A DNA stretch of 64,000 bases from Meconema thalassinum (GCA_946902985.2 OX336388.2:367213387-367277386), one strand, 5' to 3'; positions 1 to 12,760 are shown, counted from the stretch's first letter. The notes: a model not told the origin generated them from the sequence alone. Program-made: numbers and translations.

Positions 1-1584
1 GTTCGTTCCACTGACCTTATATTCGTTTGGATATAAAAAGTAGGTCGAAAATTTCCTTGGAGCTTCATCTTCTCTCTCCGTATATTTCTGGTCTTGAAAT
101 AACATTTTCCTGGTCCATTTTTCCTCGCTGATCACATATCCGTCTGTGTGCTCGAGGATCGATCGGCCAATTAATTAATATTAATTGCCTTTGCCAGCGC
201 GTCCCCACGCCGCGTCATCTGTTTTTCCCCGAAGACATGGTCAGATTCTGGCGTTGGCCTCACTTCTACGGTGTCAATGCGCGTTACATTAAATCTGCCT
301 CGATTTCAATGTTTGACGGCTTGATAATTAGCCTCCTGGCCATTCATTCACATAGGTGCAATCCTCATGTCTCTGAGTTACTCCATTCCCGAGTAATCAT
401 TAAATTATTCTGGCATTCTCTCACCCCTCTGGACTCTTCCATATGTAACGAGGAATCACTTGCCCATATATTACCGTCCTGCCTTTTCCCAGTCAGCATA
501 AATAGGTCAAAGTGACTGGCATGGCTCCACGAAACCACGCCTCTATTCCAGGGCCATTTACAAACTGTCAAGAGTTCAAACTCTCTGCGCTAAGTCCAGA
601 ATTGTATGCATCCTACAGCCCAATACTGCAGTATTCTGTTAATATTTCCTACGTTATATTAACAAATAATGTCATAATTTGTTCATATCACAACAGTGAT
701 TTAGTGTGTATTTTCTATAGGGGTTTTATAGCTTAAACTCCCACAAAAGATCTTGTGTTCGTTTCTTGCTGGTATCTCTAGTCTGTTCTCATTTTTCTCA
801 GAGATCCAGGTTCGACACCAGACAGCCTAACACCGCTGGGTTCACTACTTGTTATTATTTTCGTTTATTCTTTTAATTTCAATTATCACATAAAATTGTT
901 TATATAAATCAAACATTAGACTTAAGGACATCTCTAGTATTATATTTCATTCATAATTGATTTTATTCTTAATTGAGCTCAAGAGGACCTCAATATCAGT
1001 TCGAAACATGTACAATATAATAGATATATTTGTGTGAGTATTGACTGGCGTGTATTTTGAACTTTGAAGACGAAAAGGAGAATAAAAAGGGGAATAAGGA
1101 AACCAAAGCCCTCTCTCCTGGAAGAGGTTGGATTTAAGACCATGGAAAGAAACATAAACCACGAATTCAGTGGAAAAAGGGGAAACCAGACCAATCTCAA
1201 ATGTCCCTTATTTTCGTCATATCCCGAGATCTCCAGTCGTGAAACTTAGAAAGTGTAGTACCATCCACATACCCTGTCTCCATTATGGACTATTACAGTA
1301 TTAGAAGAGGTCTGACCCTTTGAAAAATGAGGGTATCATGAAATAATAGATAAAGGCCAATTGAAGGTGAAAAATTAACGAGAGTTGACAAGGGATTTCG
1401 ACAGAAAAGATAAGACAAGATATTCAGTAAAGAACATTTAGCCTACTTTCTCCTGAATGTATGAGTAAAGTTAAAACCCTTTGTCTTTATCAAAGAGTAT
1501 AAAAGAATCATTTCTTGTTTGAAGACCTTAGAAACTATTTACCTCTACCAATCATCAGAACCTACCTACTACCATCATTGACGA

Positions 1585-1628
<44 letters not shown>

Positions 1629-2091
1629 ATGATAAGACATATCTCAAGAATTTTATGGAACTCGAGACATAATCGACCGGACGTGGGCAACATCCAACTT
1701 TGAGTTGAGGCATGTGTTTACACGTCTGGATGTCCATAGGTTTCACCACCTTAATTGAATTAACAAATCCTTCCATGACCCTACAGTGACGCTTTTATGC
1801 CGACTATGTGGACAAGCATGTGAACGCTACCACTTAGAGCTCTGTAGTAAAGAAAACAATCAATCAAAGACTATGCAATTCAAATCCCCAGAGCGCAATT
1901 TTAGTGTACATGTTCAGTCTTTATTTCCGATTGCTATTTGGCTGCAATAAAAGTATTAAATATCCTGAACTAGCACCAACAGATAGAGTACAGGTATTAT
2001 GTGAGATAGTTTTGTTCTTTAGTTCAAGTAACATCTTCAAATAACACACAATAGGCTGTTACACACGCATTAAAATAAAAATGTATCGTAC
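1..2091. other. Unassigned AT-rich flank, no gene seen
   Basis: No coding region with recognisable domains is visible on either strand. Open frames here are short (under 100 codons) and resemble no family I know. Positions about 1410-1510 resemble the start of the large tandem-repeat superblocks (about 37818 and 40905): a shared stretch reads TTCAGTAAAGAACAT and continues into TAGCCTACTTTCTCCT. This is therefore probably an old fragment of that repeat family. The stretch ends where the LTR of Gypsy element A begins. Confidence 0.6.
1583..1629. repeat. (GAAA)n microsatellite
   Basis: About eleven uninterrupted copies of a GAAA tetranucleotide. It generates Lys/Glu-rich and Phe/Leu/Ser-rich spurious frames on the two strands. 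It may be the simple-repeat tail of an old retroposon, but no body is recognisable next to it. Confidence 0.95.
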
Positions 2092-5000
2092 TGCGCCCGA
2101 ATTTATTTAAGGCCAATACTAAAGGTCCAGTCGGGATACGAACTGGGACCCAGGAAAAATAAAAGATCGAATTAAAATCTCTTATTCCTTAAAAATTTGT
2201 GAGATATGGAAAACTTAAGATGAAATAGAGTGTAATACTATGCATCATTATTAATTAAACAATTACGGACGGCCGGAAGGAAAGAAGGAACTACTTAAAT
2301 ATGGTTGTGTATTTATTATCTGAATGTAGGGAAGCCTACATTGTAAGAATGCGTCAAACCACGAGAAGTAACTTCATGCAGGAGGAGAAGTGACCAAGGT
2401 TGATGACTGAATGAGTGAGGGGAAGTCTGTGGAGCTACGTCACACCACGAAAGGGGAGGAAACGCGATGTAATTGCCGTACTCGGAGAGCAAGAATGAGC
2501 GGTCATTCCTAATTCAGATCGGGTCTGGACAAGACCGCCAGTGTAGAAACGAGTTGTTTCTAGAACAGTGCCACGCATAACGAAAGTGGAGAGGAGGAGT
2601 GTGAAGTCAGAAGGCTGTGACTTGTGAAGCAAGGGACATTTTGACTGAGACCAGCACAGCATGTAGACCGGTGATTTAGTAACACACTTATCGGAACGAG
2701 ACTGAGTTCATTTACACTCACATTTAAAGAAGCTTCATACAGCAAGTCTGTGGAGTACTTGAAACACAGCTTGTTACTTCGGTATTTCAATACGAAGCTA
2801 TTACACATCTCACGCAGATAAATGCAAACAATCCACTTCAGGAAAAGAGCTATATTACTCATACAATTCAGCTCATCCTTGAGAACTATACATAATGCAG
2901 TTTATAAATTGGCAACGGGGAAGTTATACAGGTTTAATTATTAAACTGATTATGACTTCGTGCTAAGATGCACATTATAGGGAAGTAGAGACTACAGAAA
3001 TGAAAAGAAGAATCCAGAATTCCACAACATAAGCGGCGCAGTTGAACATCTACGCGATGTGCAGAAATGCAGAACAAATCTATACTTCATAACACGAGTT
3101 CATATACATCCAGTATACTCTCAAAGACACTTATAGAACAATCGAATTTTAACCTTAAGAAGCGATGTCGGCGCAGTGAAGGGGTAACGTCAGAAGATCC
3201 GACCAACTTGCGGGAGTCGAGCGAAGGAGTGAGGGAGAGACTTGCTGAACTTGGAGAGGTCGCTAACCCAGTTATGTAATCGACCTTGTCCCACTGTGAG
3301 GTTATCCAGCAGGCCTCGCCACAACCAGTTCTCGCAGCTGTGGGCGTTGTGCTCAAACACATCTGTCTTGCCAGACGAGACATGATACATCAGAGATCGT
3401 CGCCAGCTCAAGGTAGTGAAGAGATTGATTTATATTTAGTAGAATTGTAATCATGTTCTGTGTTTATCCAAATTGACCAATCGTATAATTTTATCATTGT
3501 ATTTAAAATTGTGTAGATTTTAATCCAGTGTATCGGTATTTCCTTGTGTCATTTTCATTGAAAATTTCCGTCATTTGGACGAAATTTTATTAGCGTATTG
3601 CTGTTGTCAACGTAAAATCATTTCAATATAAAGTCGTTTAGAATGATAGATACTTGCGTTAAATTAAATATATCTGTTTTATGCGCAGAGATGGAACGTA
3701 TATTGAACAACATAAGTACCGTATATTTAAAAAGCTATGTCACGAAGTGTCAAGTAAATTTCGACAACTCAAGATGTTGACTCGAGTGTCAGAAATGTAT
3801 TATAAACCAACTGTGTGCAAAAATGGATTGTTACACGACACAAAATCTGGTAAAAGATAGTCTAAATACTTGATATAGATAATTAAATCAATGAATACCA
3901 AATTCATTGTAATGAAACAGATAGTTGTGTAGAACTATGCTGTAAACGTAATAAACCATATTTCCTAGTAACAAAGGTGTTTCAAGAACCTTATATGTGT
4001 GTCCAATAAAACATTTAGAGCATTAAAAAGCCTAGATAAAATTTGTTAAACAAAATATTTCACGAAGATAGCTAAGATTTAAGTGTATTCACAGGAAAAG
4101 AGGACACACTTATATCAATTTTTAAATATGAATTTTTGCTGACAATTCTTTGAAAGTTACAATAATGTAATAACTGAATTTAAATACGTGAAAAGGAGTT
4201 AAGAAAGTTAAATCACAGGGTGATATAAAAGTAACTGTATAGAAAGTAATTAAAGATTTGAAGTTATAGGTAGGAGGAAATTTTTGTATAAGAGTAGAGG
4301 GGTTTGTTAAAGTTTGTTTCTTGAACAATATCCACAATGGTCGTGGATATTTATAGAGTTACTGATTTTCTTTGCATTGATTGAGAAAATGCACTGAAAT
4401 GGGGTGTAGATTTGGAATACCGTTCAAGAAAGGAATCGTAGACGTAAATGAGTTACGTATTTTCACAAAATGAGACTGAGGAGTCATGTTTCCTAGTTTT
4501 GATCACAGCGTATGTGACATTGTTTAATTACATTTGAGGCAAGTTCTGTACAGGGTGTTTAAGAAATAATGTGATTGTTGTATAATTTTGGAACTGAAGT
4601 GTGGAATGAAGGTCAAATGCCATGCACTTCGAATATTCACGTTTATCAAAGAAAATGTAAGCCGAGCAAAGAATTTCAGGAATTTTTCGAGATTTAATAA
4701 TCAAATGGGAGAAAACAATGTTAGAGCAGTGCTGAACTTAAATGTTTGTCACCTATGTTCTATTGATTCAGACTAGTATTTATACTTTCAACCGATAGAG
4801 TTACGGTGTTTGTTCAGGAAGTATGAGTTGTAAAGACTCATGTATATTAAAGGAAATTAAATCACTTCAACGCAGTTAAGTGAATATTTGTGCGAATCAC
4901 AAATCATTGTACATATGGATATATATTTAATACTGAGTAAATCTTGATCTTACATATTTAGATGTGGAACTACGGTTCAAATATGAAACGCAATGTATAA

Positions 5001-5660
5001 TATAGGGTAATGTTTGAAATCACGCCGTTTCATAATTTCTCATATTTCAGTTGAGGTTCTGAGTAACTCCACTCGAGTTCATCGTTTGTAATAAATTTTC
5101 TGTTTAATTTTTGTAATGGCAAAATAATACTATATTCTCCGATGAGAGAAGAAGGAATCAGTGGGGTACCGAATTCTCCAACCTTTATTTTCAGGACATT
5201 ATTATAAGTGCCACGTGTTTAGTTTATCTTGAGTTTTCATTTCATGCAGTGTCAAGTAGACACTAATCATCGATATGCATCCAGGACATGTGTGTATTTC
5301 CTTAGCACAATAAACGGCTGGCGCGTTTTAGCGAATTAGCCAATTTTTATCTTAGCTGACATCGTTTTCATTTTGTCAATGCCGAAAATAGTGCTGCTAG
5401 GTAGGATACAGACGCTCACTATAGACAGACCTTATGACCCCTCGAGATTGGAGTTTCTCGATTTGCTTAAATATAAATGCTAGTAGAAATTTGTACCTAG
5501 GCTGGTAGTACTATTTTCTTATATAAATCTACCCCGTATGATCCTAGTATTCCCAATTTTTACTTAGCAGACAATGGTAAGTTTGTGAGCTGGGAAGCTA
5601 CGTGTCTGCAATCCTTTACAGTGCAGCGGATATAGGTATTGATTGGTGAATTCGGGCGCA
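2092..5660 (+). repeat. 5' LTR of element A (about 3.57 kb)
   Basis: Begins TGCGCCCGAATT and ends AATTCGGGCGCA, a perfect 12-base terminal inverted repeat in the TG...CA form usual for LTRs. The first 912 bases (2092-3003) are repeated with only scattered differences at 9365-10279, which shows directly that this is a terminal repeat. The remainder is AT-rich without a convincing reading frame. The far end is inferred from the inverted repeat and the primer-site-like sequence that follows, because the 3' copy is truncated. The length agrees with the 2.7-3.9 kb LTRs of elements B and C. Confidence 0.75.
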
Positions 5661-5679
5661 TATAGATGGTAGATTTAAA

Positions 5680-5701
5680 TGGCCGGCCCATACGTGGGGC
5701 G
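5680..5701 (+). promoter_or_regulatory. Candidate primer-binding site of element A
   Basis: TGGCCGGCCCATACGTGGGG lies 19 bases after the inferred LTR end and is followed by CG. It aligns with the corresponding sites in element B (19875) and element C (57768); all start TGGC and share CGTGGGGC. The shared half resembles the lysine-tRNA type primer site, but with extra bases, so the tRNA assignment is tentative. Confidence 0.5.
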
Positions 5702-6143
5702 ATCGAAAGAGGGACTCGAGAGAGGCAGTTGGAAGCACTCGAGAGTGAGGCCATATATGCTTTGAAATAAAAGAAAATCCGATCCCAAATTTAATGATTG
5801 TTGAGGTGAACGCAACATCAGCAGATTAGTGGAGTACATTACAGTTGTGAGGCAAATATCTAGAACCAGCTAACGACAATTTGTCATGTAATATTAAATT
5901 AAAGAGTAAATTAACGTTGTTAAACATAAATTAGGTCGGATGATAAAATGTAATGATGTCGGTTCAGTAAAATGGGACAATGAAAAAAATACGTAATAAC
6001 TCGCGATTTAAATAAACTTAAGTAGTACTAAGATTTTCAATGCATTCCATCACTTATATAAAATGTATACATTGGTCAATTCTGGATATCCACTTGTAGT
6101 TTTTGTAGTTGATACTTCCCTTAGTCTCAAGAAAGAAGAAATT

Positions 6144-8828
6144 ATGTCGGAAAACGACTTGACGTTCATAGGAACGATGTTGGAAAACATGAAAGAAGGT
6201 CAAAGTATATTGACGAAAGACCTTGAAGCCCTCCACCAATTAACACATTCTAACACTAAACATTTGAAAGCCGAGATTCAGAAATCTGTAGCTGCTGTGA
6301 AATCCGAGGTCAAGGCCGACTTGTCGGATGCTCAAACACTTACCAAGGCTAGTATAACGTTAGCACAGGAGGAAGCCAAGTTAGCTTAAAAAGGCCAGAG
6401 AGGAAGATAGACTAGCTAGAGGAAAGGAATGGGAAGAAACTAGGTTAGCTAGAGAAAAGGAATGGGAAGAAACTAGGTTAGCTAGAGAAGAGGATAGACA
6501 GGAACGTGAAGTAATTAGGCTAACATTAGAAAAAGCACGAGAGGAAGACAGAAAGGTAGAAGAAGAGGCTAAAAGGATAAGAGCGGAGATGAGATTAGCT
6601 CAAGAAAAAGCTCGCGAAGAGGACCGATTGAGTCAGGAACAGGCTAGATTAGAAGACTGAAAAATCCAGGCCGATATAAGAGCAGCGCAGGAAGAAGCTC
6701 GGAAAATTTCTTGATGAGGTTAGGAAAAATCAGGAAAAGGCTCAGAAAATTTTAGAAAAGGCAGGAAATGCACAGGAAGAATTAAAAACCTCATTTGACC
6801 AAGTCAAACAGGACATTAGCCTTACTAAAACAGAAGTAGGAATTTCAAGATCCGACATGATAGGCAAAGTATTAGAAGTGAAATTAGCTAACAGTTACCA
6901 CATAATAGAACAAGGGGAAAAATTACAGGCTAGTATTAGCTCCGTTAAGGAGGAAAACACTACACATCATGTACACGTTTCGGGGGCCCAGAACAGACTC
7001 AAGGAGCAACTTGACAGTCTAAATGATACTGTTGGTGACTTACAGGTCAAGTTGGAAGGTCAAAGGAAATTGATCGAGGATGGCATTAATGTGGACATAA
7101 ATGCCTCTATTGTAAAGGCTGTTACGGACATGAAGGAGGAGGTCGTAACTGTTACTACTAAAATTGTATCTGAAATCCATAGTAAATTATCTAATGATAT
7201 TAAGGCCATAGAATTAAGTTAAAACTTAAATATTAGTAGAGTACGTGAAGATCTATCCAAGCGGATAGATGAGCTTCAAATCAATAACGTAGCCACGCTG
7301 ACCGATATTGTAAATAAAGCAGATTTAAGTAATTCAGGCGAACTTGACAGGGTTAAACGTACAGTCGATGACATAAACATAGAACTGGCGAAAATTAGGT
7401 CGAGGCAGGAAAAGGAAACCAGCGAATTGGAACAACAATTAAAGTCACTCACGATTGGGGATTCTCCATTTTCATCTACGTTAAGAGCTGAAGTCAGGGA
7501 GGACATGACGAAGGACTTAACTAGATTCTGAGGCAAGAGATGAGAAATTGAAGGAAGAAATCAGGAAATTGGAGGCTAGGACAGACTAGATAGAAGAGGA
7601 TAAGGAAAGCGTGGATCGTCAGCAGCTTCCAAAATCTAGCTTGAACTTCATTCGAGAGCCATTTCGAACAGAAACAGAGGAACTTGGAGGAGACTTTGAA
7701 CCTTTCCAGAGTAGGTCAAATGCGAACATTATCGTCATCTAGAGTAACGACGAAAAACCCAACAAATTCAGCGGGGTTGGAAATATCACTGCTGTGGAAT
7801 TTCTCAGATTCATGAGATCGTATCTAAAGGGTAACAGAATACCTCGTGAACGACACATGAGGGTAGTGGAGAAATATTTGGACTCAGAGGCCTTAGTTTG
7901 GCACAGAGCTTTCAGGTATACTTACCACACATTCGAGGAGTTCGCTATTGCCCTACAGAAGCGATTCTGGAGCAAAGAACTTCAACAAGACATACGCGCC
8001 GAAATTTATTCGAGAAAGTATGCTTACTCTAGTCCGACGAAGTACGCAAGCTTCTTTACAAATCAATTAGCACGCTTGCAATATCTTCAACCTCCATTGG
8101 CAGAAGAAGACCTAGTACATGCTATTTCATGCCAATTACCAACTGAAGTTAGAAGGCACCTCATTTCGGCCAACGTCAGAACGTTAGAGGGGATGGCGGA
8201 AATTTTTAGGAGGTTGGATCACACGTCCAATGCATCCAATAACTCAACCGGAAACCAGAACCAAAGAAGCAGAAATCCAGAACATAGAGAGATCCACACC
8301 ATCCATGTTGATCAAACGCAACAGACGGAAGACAATAAAAATGGAGTAAGACCAACTAGATCGAGAGTTTATGGACAAAACAGCTTTCAACCTGGTTATC
8401 AGAGACCTAGAGAAGGGAGACCATACCAGACTCGACGATGGAACGAAAATCCAGGGGAGAAACAGCTACCACCAAAGGAACAATGATTATCGCCGAGAGG
8501 GATACTACAACAGAGATAACCCGACGAATAATTACGGATATCGAGGATATCAAAACTGGAGGAACACAAACAACTATTCGAGACCGCAACAACAGCAAAA
8601 TCAACAAAACCGAGGATGGAGAAACAACAATAACGTGAGGAGGTATTACGATGATAGAGAGAAAGTCAAGAATACCTGAAGAACCTTAGAGAAAGGGAAG
8701 AAGGAAACGCAAGAAACCGAAATCAGGGACGGCGTAATCAAAATCAGGAATCTCAGCCCGGATCAAGCAGAGACCGGAGCAATGAAGACCCAGGAGGGGT
8801 AAAAAAAACTTCAAATTCCAAAACGTAA
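6144..8828 (+). pseudogene. gag: gag pseudogene of element A (coiled coil + capsid-like core + RNY-rich tail)
   Basis: The likely start is the ATG at 6144 (MSENDLTFIGTML), chosen over the in-frame codon at 6063 because it resembles the start of the intact Gag of element C. The frame changes near 6385 and again near 6715, and stops occur at 6658 and 7220. The pieces read 6391-6659 (very charged repeats rich in EE, DR and LAR) and 6857-7530, together a long coiled coil. The capsid-like core is at about 7755-8230 (EFLRFMRSYLKG, then RAFRYTYHTFEEF and FFTNQLARLQ), homologous to the cores in B and C. A frameshift near 8455 leads into an Asn/Arg/Tyr-rich tail with no CCHC zinc knuckle. The C-terminal ESQEYLKNLRERE matches the end of the element C Gag. 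Confidence 0.8.
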
Positions 8829-8892
8829 AGGAGGACGAATACATCACCATAACTAGAGCACGAGACACGAGAGCACCAACAAAATTCCAGTA

Positions 8893-9255
8893 ATGTTACA
8901 CTTTGAGGAGAAGCCCATACGACCCTGGAACGGAATCTTCAACATTCCGAAAGATGACGAACCACCGATGGACCAGAGAATCGAAGCAGCGCGAGAACAG
9001 CTAAACAAAGGGGCCGAGAAGAGATTGAAACGCTTACGAGGGTAGAGGTTTAGCGGTCCGCTACGAGAAGGTGACCGTGTGTTAGTCAGGATTCCAGTGA
9101 AAGCTGACGTACTGAAGAAGGTATACATCAAGTTCAGTAGTCTTTTTAGAAGACTCTTCAAAGTAGATACAGTCTACGGTAACAACTGCTACAAGATCGT
9201 GAGGATTGAAGACAACAAATCCATTGGAAAATTTAACCACTCCAAATTAAAGTGA
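8893..9255 (+). pseudogene. pol: Integrase C-terminal tail, remnant of pol (element A)
   Basis: About 120 codons with one internal TAG at 9043-9045 and a TGA at 9253. The readable protein has a basic helix (KRLKRLRG), then GDRVLVRIP, then a small beta-rich segment with NNCYKIVRIED and KFNHSKLK. This is the layout of the Gypsy integrase C-terminal region and aligns with 26656-26997 in element B. It lies only about 65 bases beyond the gag end, where a complete element would have more than 3 kb of pol. The parent has therefore lost protease through integrase core in one deletion, or in a few. It cannot be functional alone. Confidence 0.75.
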
Positions 9256-9364
9256 TTTTACCCAAAGATTCAGTAAATAAATAAATTCAGTCCCAAGAAC
9301 AGAGAAAACAACTGTTATTAAAGAAAGTACAGGCTATACTTTACTTTAAATGGCAACGGGAAAT

Positions 9365-10279
9365 TGCGCCCGAATTTATTTAAGGCCAATACTAAAGATC
9401 CAGACGGGATACGAACTGGGAACTAGGAAAAATAAAAGAACGAATTAAAATCTCTTATTCCTTAAAAATGTGTGAGATATGGAAAACTTAAGATGAAATA
9501 GAGTGTAATACTATGCATCATTATTAATCAAAGAATTACGGACGGCCGGAAGGAAAGAAGGAACTACTTAAATATGGTTGTGTATTTATTATCTGAATGT
9601 AGGGAAGCCTACATTGTAAGAATGCGTCACACCACGAGAAGTAACTTCATGCAGGAGGAGAAGTGACCAAGGTTGATGACTGAATGAGTGAGGGGAAGTC
9701 TGTGGACAAGCTACGTCACACCACGAGAGGGGAGGAAACGCGATGTACTTGCCGTACTCGGAGAGCAAGAACGAGCGGTCATTCCTAATTCAGATCGGGT
9801 CTGGACAAGACCGCCAGTGTAGAAACGAGTTGTTTCTAGAACAGTGCCACGCATAACGAAAGTGGAGAGGAGGAGTGTGAAGTCAGAAGGCTGTGACTTG
9901 TGAAGCAAGGGACATTTTGACTGAGACCAGCACAGCATGTAGACCGGTGATTTAGTAACACACTTATCGGAACGAGACTGAGTTCATTTACACTCACATT
10001 TAAAGAAGCTTCATACAGCAAGTCTGTGGAGTACTTGAAACACAGCTTGTTACTTCGGTATTTCAATACGAAGCTATTACACATCTCACGCAGATAAATG
10101 CAAACAATCCACTTCAGGAAAAGAGCTATATTACTCATAAAATTCAGCTCTTCCTTGAGAACTATACATAATGCAGTTTATAAATTGGCAACGGGGAAGT
10201 TATACAGGTTTAATCATTAAACTGATTATGACTTCGTGCTAAGATGCACATTATAGGGAAGTAGAGACTACAGAAATGA
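9365..10279 (+). repeat. 3' LTR of element A, truncated
   Basis: Repeats 2092-3003 with a small number of substitutions and short indels, then stops abruptly after TACAGAAATGA where the two copies diverge. It is preceded by a short purine-rich stretch (GGCAACGGGAAAT) that could be the polypurine tract. Truncation of the 3' LTR explains the missing CA end and the missing target-site duplication. Confidence 0.8.
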
Positions 10280-11017
10280 CATCTGGTGTATAAGACAATC
10301 TAAATTGGGCGAGTGCATTCTAGCGGCCATAAACAGACACTTTTCAAAAGCTGGAAGGTAATCAGTGGGCCCGAGCGCAGTCAGTTGGCCATCATAACTC
10401 ACCTGGTTGCTGTTAGATGTCTCGTGCAGATGTGTTGGCGAATTTTGTTTTAATGAAATATATATGTTCCAATGTAATATGCACAATATAGCGCTTAATT
10501 TCAAAACGTCTGAGTAATTACAAAGCAATAAATATTAATAAAAACAAGCCAAATAACCCAACTCTGGTAGTATTAGGACCCCAGTCATACGGGTGATAGG
10601 CTTTACCACGCAGCCAAACATGGCAACCAAAATTTGCCGATAACATACAACTTCTTGGGAAATAATGTTTTGGACTAAAAGATTTCTTCAGTGGAGTATA
10701 TACATTTTTTTACATTTAAAACATTTCATACACAGTTTATATTATTTCCATCAGTAGGCTATATTACATGCAATACTCAAACTAGTGAAATATAGGTCAG
10801 GCACAAAATATCAGCTGCCATCTTGTCTTGTAACTAACACGGCTCAACCTTTTTTAAGTCACTTCAGCACTATAATATTACTAGATAAACTTTTAATTTC
10901 GAACGGGCCACGTCCTTACAACAGTTTAATAGATGCTAGGTTCGATAATCAGAACTGGTGGGTCCCATGTTATAGATTATAAAGTTTGCATAATTCACAC
11001 TGCCGCCATCCTGAAAT
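10280..11017. other. No gene seen
   Basis: AT-rich sequence without recognisable domains. Frames of up to 86 codons on the minus strand show no known motif. Its right part grades into the module repeat that follows. Confidence 0.5.
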
Positions 11018-11418
11018 GGTACGGCTGATGATGACCTTGTAGTGTGGACACAAGACGCGTCCCATATGAAGGTAACCTATGTAGTTACCAAATTTGTTAG
11101 AGATCAGATGATTAATTTAGTCGTTATTTGATTTTACGTTTTGAACGTTTGAGTGGCCGCCATTGAGTTTAGGTAAAGATAGCGGGGATATAAAACATGA
11201 CACTGAGGTGCCCTTTGCTAGTGCTACCTCTGTAACAAATTTCATTCAATTCGTATTCATCGTGTTTGAATTGATAGGCGGAGGGGACGGGGGAGGGGGA
11301 CAGACATGCGGATTACACACACTCTCACACACACAAGCAGACACACAATTTTTGGCCCTGTGTAGATCTCATAAGTCTACTTTCATTTTTGTTTTGCAGA
11401 AATCGAAAGTAGACTAAG
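11018..11418 (+). repeat. Single-module relic of the hairpin-ended repeat family
   Basis: Contains one diverged copy of the 292 bp module of the large array (GTGGCCGCCATT, then GATATAAAACATGACACTGA and GTGCCCTTTGCTAGTGCTAC). A CA-rich stretch and the closing hairpin with arms CTACTTTC and GAAAGTAG follow (about 11378-11413). Content and order are the same as the right end of each superblock at 40600-40895 and 43650-43954. It is an independent, low-copy version of that element. Confidence 0.7.
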
Positions 11419-11998
11419 AAAGAGCCCGACGCCAGTAAGTGAAGGGAATTCTCGACACAGCTGTGGTCCCGTGGTTTCCAACCCACGTTCCACTTGTTGT
11501 GAGCTTCTAAAAGGGTGGTTATACACTCTATATACCACGATGAGTAGGCATAAGGAAGATGAAATGACTTCTTAAATCGAATTCCTAAGGATAAACAGCG
11601 AGGATGAAATATTGGCGAGTTAAGTGCTTGGACTTGAAGGCCAGGGCAGCCAGAGCGCGCGGTAAAAGCCTTGTCGATGTTGTAGATACCATTAAAGCTC
11701 ACGAGAGAGTCCGGTATAAGCCATTTAACGGTAACGGCAAAGGACTAGTGTATTTACATTATTTAAGTGTTATTGGTCAAGCGGGCCCAGCTGCGGCCGT
11801 ACCCATGTTTGAATGAGCTTATTTCATTAACGCACGAGACAATGGCGTTCAGTGCAGCTACTGGAGTTCCCTAAGCACTCCGCTGATTGTCTCCTTACTT
11901 CAGCGAGAGATTCCGATAATTTGTTCCAAAGAAACACATTAGAGTAGCTCTGTCGCAGCCGGGTTATTTCTTCTTCACATACAGAGTGGGTCGTAACT
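11419..11998. other. No gene seen
   Basis: No recognisable coding region, RNA gene or repeat. Overlapping frames on both strands between 11325 and 11816 have no family resemblance. Confidence 0.5.
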
Positions 11999-12010
11999 AT
12001 TGCATAAAAT

Positions 12011-12760
12011 AATAATACTAATAATAATATCGTACCGGGTGACTTAGCCGTGGTCGTTACGGCATGACTGCTGGCAGTCGCTCATATCCGGGAGGCGAGG
12101 AGGTTCGAATCCACCCACCGGCAACCTTGAAGATTGTCTTCTGTGGTTTCCCATCTTCCCTCCAGGCAAATGACGGGGTTGGTCCCTAACTATAGGCCAC
12201 AGCCGCTACCTTCCAACTCCTTGTCCTTACATTCAAACTTTCCTCCCCAGACAACACTCCACACGTGACGGTACTTATAGCTCACCCATTGGGTGTCTGC
12301 CTCGAAGCAGCTACAAAACTGGCGAGCCGAACATGTCCTCGGACACTCCCGGCACTGAAAGTCATCCGCTAAAACAAAACAAAACAAAAAAAAGTATGGC
12401 CTCGGTGCCGGGTGCAAGCTTTGTTATTTGACACCCAGAAGGTAGCTTGAATGTCGAATATTGTTCTTCCTTGAAGCACTATGAAAGTCAATGAGATTAG
12501 ATATCTTGGCTCCTTGAACACTATAGCGCTTTCTAGTAGAGAAATGAGGAACTTTGTGATGGCGGAAAATCCCGAGATTAATTTTGCCATTATGAACATG
12601 GCCTACTGAATTCAAATGGGTTCTTTGACATGCCAACATCGTATGACATGGTGTCGTCATTTTTGCCGCCTTTCAAAAATCACTTACCACGGCCAGGAGT
12701 GAACCTGCAAGCATGGGGTTTGTAGACCGACACGTCGACCACTCACCCACCGTGGCAAGC
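12011..12760 (-). mobile_element. SINE family S4, minus strand, split by another SINE
   Basis: Read on the minus strand, it starts CCACGGTGGGTGAGTGG, a tRNA-like head with a B-box-like GGTTCACTCC, and ends in a (TAT)n tail. The near-perfect 12-base flanks ATTGCATAAAAT (11999) and ATTGCATTAAAT (12761) are its target-site duplication. A second SINE (12034-12393) sits inside its tail. Another copy of S4 is at 26266-26643. Confidence 0.8.
12034..12393 (+). mobile_element. SINE family S3, nested in S4
   Basis: Starts ACCGGGTGACTTAGCCGTGG, has a B-box-like GGTTCGAATCC at about 12103, a middle domain with GTGGTTTCCCATCTTCC, and a 3' domain with GAGCCGAACATGTCCTCGG. It ends in an A/C-rich tail (AAAACAAAACAAAAC). 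The reverse-oriented copy at 44950-45276 confirms the limits. Confidence 0.8.

Larger units (their letters stand above)
2092..10279 (+). mobile_element. Gypsy-like LTR retrotransposon A, defective, pol mostly deleted
   Basis: Bounded by two copies of one sequence starting TGCGCCCGAATT (2092 and 9365). The inside holds a leader, a broken gag and the extreme C-terminal part of integrase. Protease, reverse transcriptase, RNase H and the integrase catalytic core are absent between about 8829 and 8892. The 5' LTR is judged to be 3.57 kb because a perfect 12-base inverted copy of its start ends at 5660. The 3' copy matches for only about 915 bases, so it is truncated and no target-site duplication can be expected. 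Classification as Gypsy rests on the Gag core, the integrase tail and the relationship to element B. Confidence 0.85.

Noticed and set aside
1064..1249. Basic 61-codon frame (KTKRRIKRGIRKPK)
   Set aside because: Short, lysine-rich because of A-rich DNA, overlapped by frames on the other strand, no family resemblance.
2435..2862. Minus-strand frames repeated at 9711-10138
   Set aside because: They are duplicated because they lie in the two LTR copies of element A; no domain is recognisable.
2092..3003. LTR of element A taken as only about 912 bases
   Set aside because: The match with the 3' copy ends there without a CA end or a target duplication, while a perfect 12-base inverted copy of the LTR start ends at 5660, followed by a primer-site-like sequence; truncation of the 3' LTR fits better.
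6054..6239. Minus-strand frames opposite gag in elements A and B
   Set aside because: Shadows of the coiled-coil coding sequence; composition explains them.
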